Below, in pieces: positions 1 through 9,013 of a stretch of DNA of 64,000 nucleotides. The translations under genes were made by a program, and so were the position numbers. Source of the DNA: Pseudomonadota bacterium (GTDB lineage: Bacteria > Myxococcota_A > UBA796 > UBA9615); contig JAAESI010000139.1 of NCBI GenBank assembly GCA_024229515.1, forward strand, positions 21,557 through 85,556. Reading direction: 5' to 3'. Below the pieces are notes generated by a model, which searched no databases, was not told the DNA's origin, and saw only the letters and a list, made by a program, of their open reading frames with translations. Each line of letters starts with the position of its first letter. Position 1 is the first letter of the stretch.

Positions 1-1
1 G

Positions 2-1570
2 GTCGAGTTGAAGACCGGGACGCTGAACCTGACGTCGATGCTCGAAGGCTTCGAGCCGATGACCGAGCGCAGCAGCATCTGGGTCACCACCAACCCCTTC
101 GGCGACGTCTTCGGCCACCTGTCGTGGCTGATCAAGTACCCCTACGGCTGCATCGAGCAGACCACGAGCACCACCCGGCCCCTGCTGTACGTGCGCCGCG
201 TGTTCGACCACGTCGATCCCAGCTTCGCCGGTGACGGCGGCATCGACGAGCGGGTGCAGCACGGCCTCGCCCGCGTCGTCTCCATGCAGACCGCCTCGGG
301 CGGCTTCTCGTACTGGCCCGGCGCCTCCACCCCCGTCACCTGGGGCACCGCGTACGGCGTGCACCTCATGCTGGACGCCAAGGAGGCCGGCTTCGACGTG
401 CCCGAAGAGTCCCTCACGCGCGCCATCGACTGGCTCGACGAAGCGATGACGGGGCGCAACCGCACCTCCTACAACGAGGCCTACGTGCACTACGTGCTGG
501 CCCGGGCGAGGCGCGGTCACACCGGCCGCATCGAGCAGTTGATCGGCGAGCTCCCCGTCACCGGCGACGGCGCCCACCAGGAGCAGGCGTTCCTGCTGAA
601 GGCGGCGCTGTACGTGGCCGGCACCCGGACCTACGAGCGCGAGCTCCGGACCGCGGACCTGAGCCCGATCACGGACCACCGCACGAATGACTGGAGCTTC
701 TACAGCGAGCGCCGCCGACGGGCCTTGAACCTGGACGTGATGGTCGACCTGTTCGGCCGCGACCCCAGCACCGAGAGGCTGGCGCCGATGGTCGCCGACT
801 CGCTCAAGCAGCACGGCAGCGGCTGGTACACCACCCAGGAGGTGGCGTGGTCGATGTCGTCGCTGGGCAAGTGGCTGGCCGACGGCAGCGAGGACTTCGG
901 CGAGGCGACGCTGACGCTGGCGGGCAGCGATGTGCCGCCCACCGCCATCTCCGAGGGGAGCGGTGAGCGCAGCTGGGCCGTGCACCGGGCGAGCGAATAC
1001 CGGTCCGCGGAGTTGAGCATCGACGACGTCGGGGACGGCGAACTCTTCCTCGTCGTCAGCAGCACGGGCGTGCTCAGCGACGTCGAGCCGAGCGTCGGCG
1101 GCAGCGGGCTCAAGCTCAGCCGCACGTGGCGGCGCAGCGACGGCTACCCCATCGGGGAGGTGGAGCCGGTCTCCGAGCTGGGCGACCTGATCTTCACCAC
1201 CGTCACCCTGACGAATACGACCTCCAAGCGGCAGGGCAACCTCGCCCTGGTGGACCGCTTCCCCGCCGGCTGGGAGGTGGAGAACCCCCGCCTCGGCCGC
1301 GACCACAGCCCCGACTGGCTCGACACCGACACCACCTGGTCGCTGGACCACATGAACGTGCGCGACGACCGGGTCGAGGTCTTCGGCGCGCTCGACCCCG
1401 GCGAGGGCGTGACCTTCACCTACGCGGTGCGGGCGGTGACGGCGGGCGAGTTCACGATGCCGTCGGCCTACGCCGAGGCGATGTACGACCCCCGCATCTG
1501 GGCGCGCACCGATGCGGACGAAGCGACGGTCCTGGGGCCGTGGAGCGGAGTCGCCGACGGTGACGAGTAG
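2..1570 (+). CDS. Bacterial alpha-2-macroglobulin, C-terminal part (5' end outside window)
   Basis: The reading frame is open from the left edge, so only the C-terminal ~520 residues are present. The fragment begins in the bait/thioester region; the thioester motif appears as YGCIEQ near nt 143-160, with Cys and Gln at the spacing needed for the internal thioester. A helical alpha/alpha-toroid segment follows (GGFSYWPG, WGTAYGVHLML), then a C-terminal beta-rich domain. Bacterial alpha-2-macroglobulins are periplasmic protease traps, usually lipoprotein-anchored. The stop codon overlaps the next gene, pbpC, the classical partner: the pair is thought to guard the envelope when peptidoglycan is breached. 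The family assignment is firm; the N-terminus, including any lipobox, cannot be seen. Confidence 0.9.
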   Translation, partial: VELKTGTLNLTSMLEGFEPMTERSSIWVTTNPFGDVFGHLSWLIKYPYGCIEQTTSTTRPLLYVRRVFDHVDPSFAGDGGIDERVQHGLARVVSMQTASGGFSYWPGASTPVTWGTAYGVHLMLDAKEAGFDVPEESLTRAIDWLDEAMTGRNRTSYNEAYVHYVLARARRGHTGRIEQLIGELPVTGDGAHQEQAFLLKAALYVAGTRTYERELRTADLSPITDHRTNDWSFYSERRRRALNLDVMVDLFGRDPSTERLAPMVADSLKQHGSGWYTTQEVAWSMSSLGKWLADGSEDFGEATLTLAGSDVPPTAISEGSGERSWAVHRASEYRSAELSIDDVGDGELFLVVSSTGVLSDVEPSVGGSGLKLSRTWRRSDGYPIGEVEPVSELGDLIFTTVTLTNTTSKRQGNLALVDRFPAGWEVENPRLGRDHSPDWLDTDTTWSLDHMNVRDDRVEVFGALDPGEGVTFTYAVRAVTAGEFTMPSAYAEAMYDPRIWARTDADEATVLGPWSGVADGDE

Positions 1571-3869
1571 CCGCTCCCGACGGGCGCTCCGGGCAGGACT
1601 GCACGGGGTCGGGCTCGCCTGCATCGCCATCCTCGTGGCGGTCGCAGGGGCCCGATCGGTGCCCCTGCCCGAGGCCCTCATTACGCCGCCCAGCCAGGTG
1701 GTGCGGGGGGCCGACGGCACGGTGCTGCACGCGTTCCTGTCCGACGACGAGCAGTGGCGGGTCCCGGTGCTGCTGGACGAGGTCGATCCCGCCTACATCG
1801 ACGCGCTGCTGCGGTTCGAAGACAAGCGCTTCGCCAGCCACCTGGGGGTCGACGGCCTCGCCGTGCTGCGGGCCGCGGGGCTGAACGTCAGTTCGCGGCG
1901 GGTGGTCAGCGGCGGCTCGACGATCACGATGCAGCTGGTTCGCCTGCTGGAGCCGCGTCCGCGCACGCTGCGCAGCAAGGTGGTCGAGTCGGCCCGGGCG
2001 GTGCAGTTGGAGCTTCGCCTGAGCAAGGCCGAGATCCTCCAGGCGTACCTCCAGCGCATCCCCTACGGACGCAACTACGAGGGCATCGAGACGGGGACGC
2101 AGGCGCTGTTCGGGCACGCCGCGGACGCGCTCAGCGACGCCGAAATCGCGACCCTGCTGGTCATCCCCCAGAACCCCACCGCGCGTACGCCGTCGGCCCG
2201 GAACGCCGAGCGGCTGCGCGAGGCTCGGGACCGCATCGCGCTGCGCCTCGACCTCGATGTCGGGGATACGGACGTGCCCTCGGTGCTGCGCCGCATGCCC
2301 CGGGAGGCGCCGCACGCGGCGTGGTGGCTGCGGGGGCGGGCCGAGCCGCGGACCGTGCGCATCGACACGACCCTGGATCCCGGCATCCAGAGGGTGGTCG
2401 AGGAGACCCTGGAGGACGCCCGCGTCTCGTTGGAGCGGCGGGGCATCCCCCACGGCAGCGTCGTCGTGATCGACCACCGCACCATGGAGGTCCGCGCATT
2501 GGGCGGGAACCTGCGGTGGGACGACGCCCCCGGCCGGCAGATCGCCGCCTTCGACGTGCCCCGCTCGCCCGGCTCGACGCTGAAGCCGTTCGTCTACGCC
2601 GCCGCCATCGACCGCGGGCTCGCCCTGCCGACGTGGCTGGTGCCGGACGTGCCGGTGCACTACGCCGGCTACTCGCCGAAGAACTACGACGGCAGCTTCG
2701 CCGGCCTCGTCGAGCTCGAAGGGGCGCTCAGCCGGTCGCTGAACGTGCCGTTCGTGGAGCTGCTCGGCGACGTCGGGGTGGAGCCGTTCCTGGGCGCGCT
2801 GCGACGGATGGGCGTGCGCAGCCTGCAGGACGATCCCGGCGTGTACGGGCTGTCGGTCGCGGTCGGCGGCTTGGAGCTGACCCCGCTGGAGTCCGCGGCG
2901 ATGTACGCGACGTTGGCCCGAGGCGGAACCACCGCGCCGGCGACGGTTCTGGCCCGCGATGAGGAGCCGTCCGGCGGGGGTGCGGTCTTCTCCCGAGGGT
3001 CGACGTTCCTGACCCGGAGGGCGCTGGCGCTGCGGGACCGGCCCGACTTCCCCGAGCGCCGGAAGCTGCGGGGAGCACCCCGCGGCATCCACTGGAAGAC
3101 GGGCACGAGCACCGGCCGGCGCGACGCCTGGGCGGTCGGCTCGGGGCCCACCTACACGGTCGCGGTGTGGCTCGGAAACCTGGACGGGGAGGGGAGCAGT
3201 CACCTCGTCGGGGCCGACGCGGCGGGGCCGATCCTGTTCGACGTGCTCGAGTCCCTGCACCGGGGCGAGCGGGCGCTGCAAGCGGGGCCGTCCGCCGACC
3301 TCACCGACATCGAGGTCTGCGCCTACTCCGGGCATGTGCCGGGCGGTGCATGCCCCACGACCCGACGCACGCTGGCGCTGCGGGACCAGGTTCCGCCGAC
3401 GGCGTGCCCGTACCACGTGACCGTGGATGTGGACGTGGACCGGGGCCTCGCGGTGCGGCCCGGCTGCCGGGACGGGGTGCGGTGGGAGAGCCGGACGTTC
3501 CTGCGCTGGCCGTCGACCGTGCGCCACCACCTCGCCAGCCGGCACCGCCGCCTGCCCGAGGCTCCCGGCATGGCCCCCGGGTGCACCGCGCGGGGAGGGG
3601 GCCGGGCTCCCGCGATCGTGCATCCGCCGGCCGGACACGTGGCGTTGCTGCTGCCGGGCCTGGACCCGGGCTCCCAGCAGGTGCCACTGCAGGCCGAGAC
3701 CGCGGGCGCCGCCGAGCTGGCGTGGTTCGTCGATGGCGAGCTGGTGGGCCGGGTGCCCGCCGATCAGCAGGTGTGGTGGACGCCGGCGCCGGGGGAGCAC
3801 GAGATCGTGGTGAGCGATCCGGGGGGACGGACCGCAAGCCGCACCCTCGAGGTTCGAATCCGTCGCTAG
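1560..3869 (+). CDS. pbpC: Penicillin-binding protein 1C (bifunctional transglycosylase/transpeptidase)
   Basis: Class A PBP that polymerises and cross-links peptidoglycan at the periplasmic face. I prefer the GTG at 1560, which overlaps the alpha-2-macroglobulin stop by 11 nt with GGAG upstream; an ATG at 1512 would overlap more. From that start (769 aa): one N-terminal membrane anchor (~15-33), GT51 domain with FEDKRFASHLGVD (catalytic Glu ~87), transpeptidase domain with SPGSTLKPF (Ser ~339), SRSLN (~392) and KTGTSTG (~513), and a Cys-containing C-terminal BiPBP_C-type domain that marks the 1C subclass. All three catalytic motifs are intact. Its last codons overlap by 4 nt with the convergent protease gene. 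Confidence 0.93.
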   Translation: MTSSRSRRALRAGLHGVGLACIAILVAVAGARSVPLPEALITPPSQVVRGADGTVLHAFLSDDEQWRVPVLLDEVDPAYIDALLRFEDKRFASHLGVDGLAVLRAAGLNVSSRRVVSGGSTITMQLVRLLEPRPRTLRSKVVESARAVQLELRLSKAEILQAYLQRIPYGRNYEGIETGTQALFGHAADALSDAEIATLLVIPQNPTARTPSARNAERLREARDRIALRLDLDVGDTDVPSVLRRMPREAPHAAWWLRGRAEPRTVRIDTTLDPGIQRVVEETLEDARVSLERRGIPHGSVVVIDHRTMEVRALGGNLRWDDAPGRQIAAFDVPRSPGSTLKPFVYAAAIDRGLALPTWLVPDVPVHYAGYSPKNYDGSFAGLVELEGALSRSLNVPFVELLGDVGVEPFLGALRRMGVRSLQDDPGVYGLSVAVGGLELTPLESAAMYATLARGGTTAPATVLARDEEPSGGGAVFSRGSTFLTRRALALRDRPDFPERRKLRGAPRGIHWKTGTSTGRRDAWAVGSGPTYTVAVWLGNLDGEGSSHLVGADAAGPILFDVLESLHRGERALQAGPSADLTDIEVCAYSGHVPGGACPTTRRTLALRDQVPPTACPYHVTVDVDVDRGLAVRPGCRDGVRWESRTFLRWPSTVRHHLASRHRRLPEAPGMAPGCTARGGGRAPAIVHPPAGHVALLLPGLDPGSQQVPLQAETAGAAELAWFVDGELVGRVPADQQVWWTPAPGEHEIVVSDPGGRTASRTLEVRIRR

Positions 3870-5766
3870 GGGCGGCGTCTACCGATCGCCGCAAACAGCA
3901 ACAACAACACGCCGAGCGTCGCGCCACGGGGGGAGCTGGCGGTCGAACACGTGCAGCCTTCGCTGAGCTCTTCGATGGGGTCGGGGGTGGCGGCGGGCGG
4001 GGGCTCGTCGCCTCGGTTGCAGTCGTGGGGCTGCACGCTGGAGAAGGGGAGGTTGTCGAGGCCGGCCACGGTCAGGTCGTCGATCTCCCAGCCGAAGTCG
4101 CCGGCGGCGGCGTCGGTGCCGACGCGGAAGCGCAGCTGCACGCTCTGGCCCGCGAACTGCGTGCCGAAGTCGAGCTCCACCGGGGAGACCTCGGGCCACG
4201 CCGGGCTGGTGTCCACGAAGGCGTTTCGGTCCGCCAGGGGGTTGCCCGACTCGTTCGTGATGACGCCGCCGTAGCCGACCTCGTCCAGGAACGACGTCGC
4301 GTCCCCCCAGGTGAGGCCGCCGTCGGTGGAGAGCTCCACCACGCCGCCGTCCCAGAAGGTGTCGCTGGACATCTCGAACCGGTACCGGTGGCTCCACGCC
4401 ACCACGAACGCGCCGTCGCCTACCTCCAGCGCCGGCGACTCCAGCCGCTGGTCGCTGTGCTCGCCCACGCCGGCGCCCCGCCACGTCGTGTTGCCCTCGG
4501 CCGTGACCCGGGTCCACGCGGCCGTGCCGCTGTCGCTGGATCCCGCCTGCGTCCAGGGCACGTCGTTGCTCTCGAAGTCATCCGCCGCTGAGCTGTTGGG
4601 CACGTCGTCGAAGTGCACCCGCAGCGCGCTCGAACCCGTGACTTCCAGGTTGATGGCGCTGTCTGAGCTGGCCGTCACCTGCAGCTGGATCAGCTCCGTC
4701 GCGTCCACGTCGTCCGCCAGCGCCACCGCGATGTCCACCAGCGCCGTGCCGAAGCCCTCGATGGACTCCACCACCACCGGCATCGCGTCCACGATCAGCA
4801 GTGAGTCCGACGGCGACGACAGCGTCACCGCGACCCCGTCCAGCTCCACGGTGCCCTCGTTCTCCAGGCTCACGGTGACGAACGCGGTCTCGCCCGCATC
4901 CAGGTTCCCGTCGGCGTCGCACTCGGTGTCGGTCGCGGCTTCGAATCCGGGGAGCCGCAGGACCGCGCTGGGGGCCGGCAGCTCGCAGCCGTCGCGCTCC
5001 AGGTCCAGGGCGAAGTCCGTGTCGATGCAGCTGTACAGCCACCACGTCTGCTGACCGTACGAGCCGTCCTCGATCGTCGTGACCTCGCCCGCCTCGTCGA
5101 CCTCGCAGGGGTTGTTGTGGCTGCACTCGGCGCCGCCCTCGTAGCCGGTGTTGTTGACGCCGATGATCTCGCCGGTGGCGACGGAGATGACGGGCGAGCC
5201 CGACGTGCCCCCGAACGTCTCGCACTCCTGCGTGAACCGGAGCGAGTTCCACCACGTGTAGCGGCTCTCCAGCATCGAGTAGACGAAGCCGTCCAGGTGG
5301 CAGGTCGTCACGTACTCCCAGTAGCCCGACACGATGGCCACCGCCTCGCCCACCAGGCCCGGCTCGGGGACCAGCATCAGGGCCGTGATCCCCCAGTCGT
5401 CCCGCAGCTCGCGGTAGGTCGCCTCCAGGCGGAGCACCGCGAGGTCGGTCTTGTGCATCGTCGCGTAGACGATCTCCGTCGCGACCGTCGACATCACCGC
5501 CTCGCCGCTGGCGTCGAACACGTCCACGCCCCGGTTGGTCGGCTCGCCCACCAGCACCTCGTACTGGCCCATGAACTCGATGCAGTGCCCGTGGTCAGCA
5601 GCAGCGCGGGCTCGTCCAACCCCTGCCCGTCGAACCGAAACACCGAGCCCGAGCAGCCGTTCAGGGTCGCGATCGCTTCGAAGCTGTAGGCGGGCCCTTC
5701 AGCGTGGGCCGGGCCGGCGGCGAGGACCGCCAGGACGGGGAGGAGAACGAGGGTCGGGGTACGCAT
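3866..5766 (-). CDS. Secreted trypsin-like serine protease with MYXO-CTERM-like tail, frameshifted
   Basis: The ATG at 5766 opens a classical signal peptide (hydrophobic stretch ending AGPAHA). Residues then run to LLLTTG before the frame is lost; the next frame resumes as HC-IEF-MGQYEVLV. Restoring one base near 5588 gives TTGHC, the catalytic-His motif of chymotrypsin-fold proteases. The catalytic Ser motif GTSGSP and a plausible Asp (KTDLAVL) lie downstream in the long 568-residue frame, followed by beta-sandwich-like segments and a C-terminal Cys, hydrophobic helix and Arg cluster (LGVLLLLFAAIGRRRP), the layout of a MYXO-CTERM sorting signal. The protein should be exported and surface processed. 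The single missing base may be a sequencing error or a real inactivation. Confidence 0.82.
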
Positions 5767-5814
5767 GCCGACGACCGTACCGGCCGATCCCGGCCCACGA
5801 TCCGGTGACCGGCC

Positions 5815-5843
5815 AGGATTGACAGTAAGTTCTCTATTGTAAA
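5815..5843 (-). promoter_or_regulatory. AT-rich island, possible promoter for the protease gene
   Basis: A short AT-rich stretch stands out in very GC-rich DNA about 50-80 nt upstream of the protease start at 5766. On the minus strand a TTTACA hexamer (5843-5838) is followed 17 nt later by AATCCT, a weak match to a sigma-70 -35/-10 pair. The plus strand also shows TTGACA at 5819 but without a matching -10. Position and composition are the only evidence. Confidence 0.25.
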
Positions 5844-5856
5844 CGGTTCGTGGACC

Positions 5857-6828
5857 CTAGCCGGGCTCGCAGTCCTTGCCCGCTTCCCGTCGCGTCGTCT
5901 GGATCGGCCCCAGCAGCGCCTCGAGGGCCTCGTCGAAGGCGGCCACGGCGCCGGTGCGGTCCTCCATCTTGTACTTCTTCTTGGCGAACGCGGCCTCCAG
6001 CGCCTCCAGCGGCCCCAGCAGGGAGGCGTACGCCGCTTCGATCGAGGCGCGAGTCGCCTCCTCGGCCTCGTTCAGGACCCCGTGTTCGGCCGCTTCGGCC
6101 TGCATCTGCTCCACGTCGGCGCGCAGCCGGCGGGCACCGTCCCGGGCTTCGGTGAGCGCGTTGACCTGGCCGTTGCGGGTGGTCTCCTTGGCGACGGCGG
6201 GGCCCCAAGCGCGGGGGTCGTTGACGCCCTCGAGCTTGAGCGGCTCCACGAACCGGAACAGGTCTTCGCAGATCGACGACGTCAGCAGCCGGGTCTGGGC
6301 CTGGGCGGCCTCGTCGCTGCCGGCGTGGTCCCGTCGTAGCGCCCGCCAGTCGGCGGCGTCATCGGATGCCAGCAGTGCAGCGCGCTCGGCCGCTCCCGCC
6401 GCGTCGTCGGCGCGCTTCGTCAGGATCTCCTCGAACCGGTCCCGCTGGTCCTTCGGCAGGTGCGCGCGCCCCTCGTCCAGGCAGCCCTGGGCGGCCTCCC
6501 ACGCCTCGGCGTCGAACTCCATCTCGCACAGCCGCGTCCAGATCCGGGAGTGATCGGGCTCCCACTCCAGGACCTCGCGCAGCAGCGCCTTGCGGCGCCC
6601 CGGATCCTCTTCGGCCTCCGCCGCCTCCGTCAGCCACTGGACCGCGAGCAGCCGCCCGTTGGTCACGAGCACGTCGTCGGGGTGGTCGCGCTGGAGCTTC
6701 TCCAGGCTGCGCGCCGCGCCGATCTTGTCGCCCGTGGCGTACTGCGCCGAGGCGTCGTCGATGATTGTCTGAGCGGGGTTGCAGCCGACCAGCAGGCCGA
6801 CCGCGAGCAGCATCCACAGCGTCCGCAT
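5857..6828 (-). CDS. TPR-like lipoprotein
   Basis: Predicted lipoprotein of ~323 aa: hydrophobic signal LWMLLAVGLLVGC with lipobox Cys at ~15. The mature part is helical and rich in Ala, Glu and Arg, with tetratricopeptide-like helix pairs (ATGDKIGAARSLEKL, then LLREVLEWEPDHSRIW), suggesting a protein-interaction scaffold at a membrane. The ATG at 6828 shares its A with the stop codon of the upstream oxidoreductase (TGATG), so translation is probably coupled; a GTG one codon earlier is possible. It is the last gene of the overlapping set 8968-5857. No enzymatic motif is visible. A role in assembling or anchoring the oxidoreductase is inference from gene order only. Confidence 0.75.
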   Translation of the reverse strand: MRTLWMLLAVGLLVGCNPAQTIIDDASAQYATGDKIGAARSLEKLQRDHPDDVLVTNGRLLAVQWLTEAAEAEEDPGRRKALLREVLEWEPDHSRIWTRLCEMEFDAEAWEAAQGCLDEGRAHLPKDQRDRFEEILTKRADDAAGAAERAALLASDDAADWRALRRDHAGSDEAAQAQTRLLTSSICEDLFRFVEPLKLEGVNDPRAWGPAVAKETTRNGQVNALTEARDGARRLRADVEQMQAEAAEHGVLNEAEEATRASIEAAYASLLGPLEALEAAFAKKKYKMEDRTGAVAAFDEALEALLGPIQTTRREAGKDCEPG

Positions 6829-8423
6829 CACTCCTCCACGAGGGGGAGCCTATCGCGAGTCACGCCGGCGGGGATCCCGGGCTGGGGCACCGACCACGGC
6901 GCGGGCCCCTTCGGGTACAGCGGCTTGGGGGTCTTGCCGAGGGACTCGGTCAGCCGCTCCGCGAGGGTGCGGGCGACCGTCATCACGCTGACCTGGGGGT
7001 TGCGTCCCACGTTGCTGGGCAGCGCCGAGCCGTCCATGCAGTAGATGTTCTCGGTGCCGGGCACGCGGCCGTTGGCGTCGGTGGCGCGGCCGATCGAGCA
7101 GGTCGCCAGGGGGTGGCTGGTGAACCCGATCAGCTTGCCCGGGGGCAGGTCGTCCGGCAGCAGCGCGTCGACCTCCTCCATCGATCGCGCGAGGCTCTCG
7201 CCGTACAGCGGCAGCAGCACGAAGTCCGCCCCCAGCCCCGTCAGCCAGAGCTTGGCGGCGTGCTTGGAGGCGCGGATGGAGCGGAGCCGGTCGGCGTCAT
7301 CCAGCACGTAGCGGGCGCGGATCCCGGGCCCCTTGTTCGGCCTCACCGAGCCCGCGCTGTGGGCGCGGATCATCGCCCCCGAGCTGGCGAAGTGAGACGC
7401 CTTGCTCAGGATCCGCTTCGCCTCCAGGCCGTGCATCGGGAGCATCTGGAACGGCTGCCCGGTGACGGTGGGGTTGCTCTCCAGGAGGATGTCGTCGCTG
7501 TCGAACTCGTCGATGTAGTGCCCCTGGGTGCTCCCCCGGTCCGCGATCCGGCGCTCCTCCCAGAACCCCAGCACGCTGAAGACCGGGTGGATGTGCAGCC
7601 CCTTGCCGATCTCGTCGGCCCGCGTCGCGAGGCCCGAGCGGAAGAGGATGCGGGGCGTGTTCATCGCGCCGCCGGCGAGCACCACCGCGCGTGAGGCGCG
7701 CACCACGAAGCTGGGGCCGTCCCCGTCGTCGCGTCCGCCGGACGGGTTGAGGTAGCCCTGCACCAGACCGCTGTCGTCGACGGTCTGGACCTGGCAGCGC
7801 ACGTGGATGCGCGTGCCCGCCCGGCGAGCCCGGGGCAGCACGGCGAGGTCGACGGACTGCTTGCCCGAGACGGGGCAGCCGAGGTTGCACCGTCCGCAGC
7901 CCAGGCACGTGGGCGTGTTCCGCCGGAAGTTGTGGTGCGACCAGCCCAGGGCGTTCGCGGCCTCCTTGTGGGCGCGGTCCAGCCCGCTCAGGAGCGAGTC
8001 GGGGGTCGTCCCGACGTGGATCGTGGCCTCGACCGCGTCCATCGTTCGGTAGTAGGCATCGGCGTCGGACAGGGCGCCGCCGCTGAGCTCGTTCCACTCC
8101 GCGAGCACGCGCTCGGGGGTGCGGAAGCAGATGGCCGAGTTGATGACCGTCGAGCCCCCGAGGGTGCGGCCCGAGGCGACGGCCATGGGCGGCTTGCCCG
8201 TCATCGTGTGGAAGCCGGCCTCGTTGTACATCCGGGCCAGGGCCTGCGCGAGGAAGGGGGAGTGGTCCTCGCTCGCCCGGCCGGCGCCGGCCTCCAGCAG
8301 CACGACGTCGAACCCGGCCTCCGCGAACGTCAGGGCCGCGAACGCACCGCCCGCGCCGGAGCCGATCACGCAGATCTCGCAGGAGTCTTCGAAGGAGCCG
8401 GTCGGATCGGTCCAGATCGTCAC
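6828..8423 (-). CDS. GMC-family FAD oxidoreductase with four-Cys cluster
   Basis: About 531 aa from the GTG at 8423, which overlaps the upstream stop as GTGA. The N-terminus has the FAD-binding Rossmann motif VIGSGAGGAFAA (~19-30) and ends the dinucleotide fold with VVLLEAG. A GGST signature (~88) and the C-terminal NIYCMDGSALPSNVGRNP segment are typical of the glucose-methanol-choline family, where the conserved His/Asn pair activates the alcohol substrate. Residues ~173-183 carry CLGCGRCNLGC (CX2CX2CX3C), known in membrane-associated long-chain alcohol oxidase-like members and reminiscent of a ferredoxin cluster. With a Tat-exported gluconate-dehydrogenase-subunit-3-like protein immediately upstream, a membrane or periplasmic dehydrogenase complex is likely; the substrate is unknown. 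Confidence 0.88.
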   Translation of the reverse strand: MTIWTDPTGSFEDSCEICVIGSGAGGAFAALTFAEAGFDVVLLEAGAGRASEDHSPFLAQALARMYNEAGFHTMTGKPPMAVASGRTLGGSTVINSAICFRTPERVLAEWNELSGGALSDADAYYRTMDAVEATIHVGTTPDSLLSGLDRAHKEAANALGWSHHNFRRNTPTCLGCGRCNLGCPVSGKQSVDLAVLPRARRAGTRIHVRCQVQTVDDSGLVQGYLNPSGGRDDGDGPSFVVRASRAVVLAGGAMNTPRILFRSGLATRADEIGKGLHIHPVFSVLGFWEERRIADRGSTQGHYIDEFDSDDILLESNPTVTGQPFQMLPMHGLEAKRILSKASHFASSGAMIRAHSAGSVRPNKGPGIRARYVLDDADRLRSIRASKHAAKLWLTGLGADFVLLPLYGESLARSMEEVDALLPDDLPPGKLIGFTSHPLATCSIGRATDANGRVPGTENIYCMDGSALPSNVGRNPQVSVMTVARTLAERLTESLGKTPKPLYPKGPAPWSVPQPGIPAGVTRDRLPLVEE

Positions 8424-8968
8424 GGCCACAGCTCCAGGCCGCCGCAGTGGGACGTCATGTCCATCGCCTCCATGACGTCCGGCCGCTCGAAGTAGGTGAG
8501 CCCGTAGGTGACCTTGACCGCGGCCCACAGCTGGAGGCGGACGACCGCGCGGCTCCGCTCCCACTGGGCGAGGTACTCCTCGAGCCGCTCGGGGGGCAGG
8601 TTCGTCATCGAGCGGGCGCCGAACCGGTCGAGTCCGGAGCCGTGCTCGAAGACCAGCGGAAGTGCGCGCAGGAGCCGACGCTTCCACAGGGGCGTGCCCC
8701 CGAGCACCACGTCCAGACGCCGGAGGGTCGCCTCATCGCCGGCGGATCCGGGCAGGTCGTCGCCGCCGGGGGGGATGAAGTAGTCGCCCAGGAGCGCGAA
8801 CACCGCCGCCTCCTTGGGGGTCAGGTGCTCGTAGGTGGAGACCGGTTCGGGGTAGCAGCCGACCTGGCGCACCGAGGCGTACGCGGCGGCGAGCAGGCTC
8901 GTGGCGCCGACCCCCAACACGAGGAAGCGGCGGCGCGACAGCTGGATGCTCTGGGGGCTCTCCTCCAT
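8420..8968 (-). CDS. Gluconate 2-dehydrogenase subunit 3-like protein, Tat signal
   Basis: 182 aa with a twin-arginine-like signal (SRRRFLVLGVGATSLLAAAYA, shown here only in part as SRRRFLVLGVG) at residues ~11-30. The mature domain has the HLTPKEAAVFALLGDYFIPPG pattern of the small gamma subunits that accompany GMC dehydrogenases; such subunits help export the flavoprotein subunit through the Tat system. It overlaps the GMC gene by 4 nt (GTGA), consistent with a complex made in fixed ratio. The GMC protein itself shows no signal peptide, so hitch-hiker export with this subunit is the expected mechanism. Confidence 0.78.
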   Translation of the reverse strand: MEESPQSIQLSRRRFLVLGVGATSLLAAAYASVRQVGCYPEPVSTYEHLTPKEAAVFALLGDYFIPPGGDDLPGSAGDEATLRRLDVVLGGTPLWKRRLLRALPLVFEHGSGLDRFGARSMTNLPPERLEEYLAQWERSRAVVRLQLWAAVKVTYGLTYFERPDVMEAMDMTSHCGGLELWP

Positions 8969-9013
8969 ATCGGGCGGAAGGGTAGCGCCCGTCGCCCCGG
9001 ACGTCCCGTCCCG

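Noticed and set aside
1452..3800. Long minus-strand frame of 782 codons opposite pbpC
   Set aside because: High GC keeps antisense frames open; its translation is Pro/Arg/Gly/His-rich with no domain, while the plus strand has complete PBP1C motifs.
5819..5850. TTGACA on the plus strand as a promoter
   Set aside because: No -10 element at the right distance and no plus-strand gene follows.
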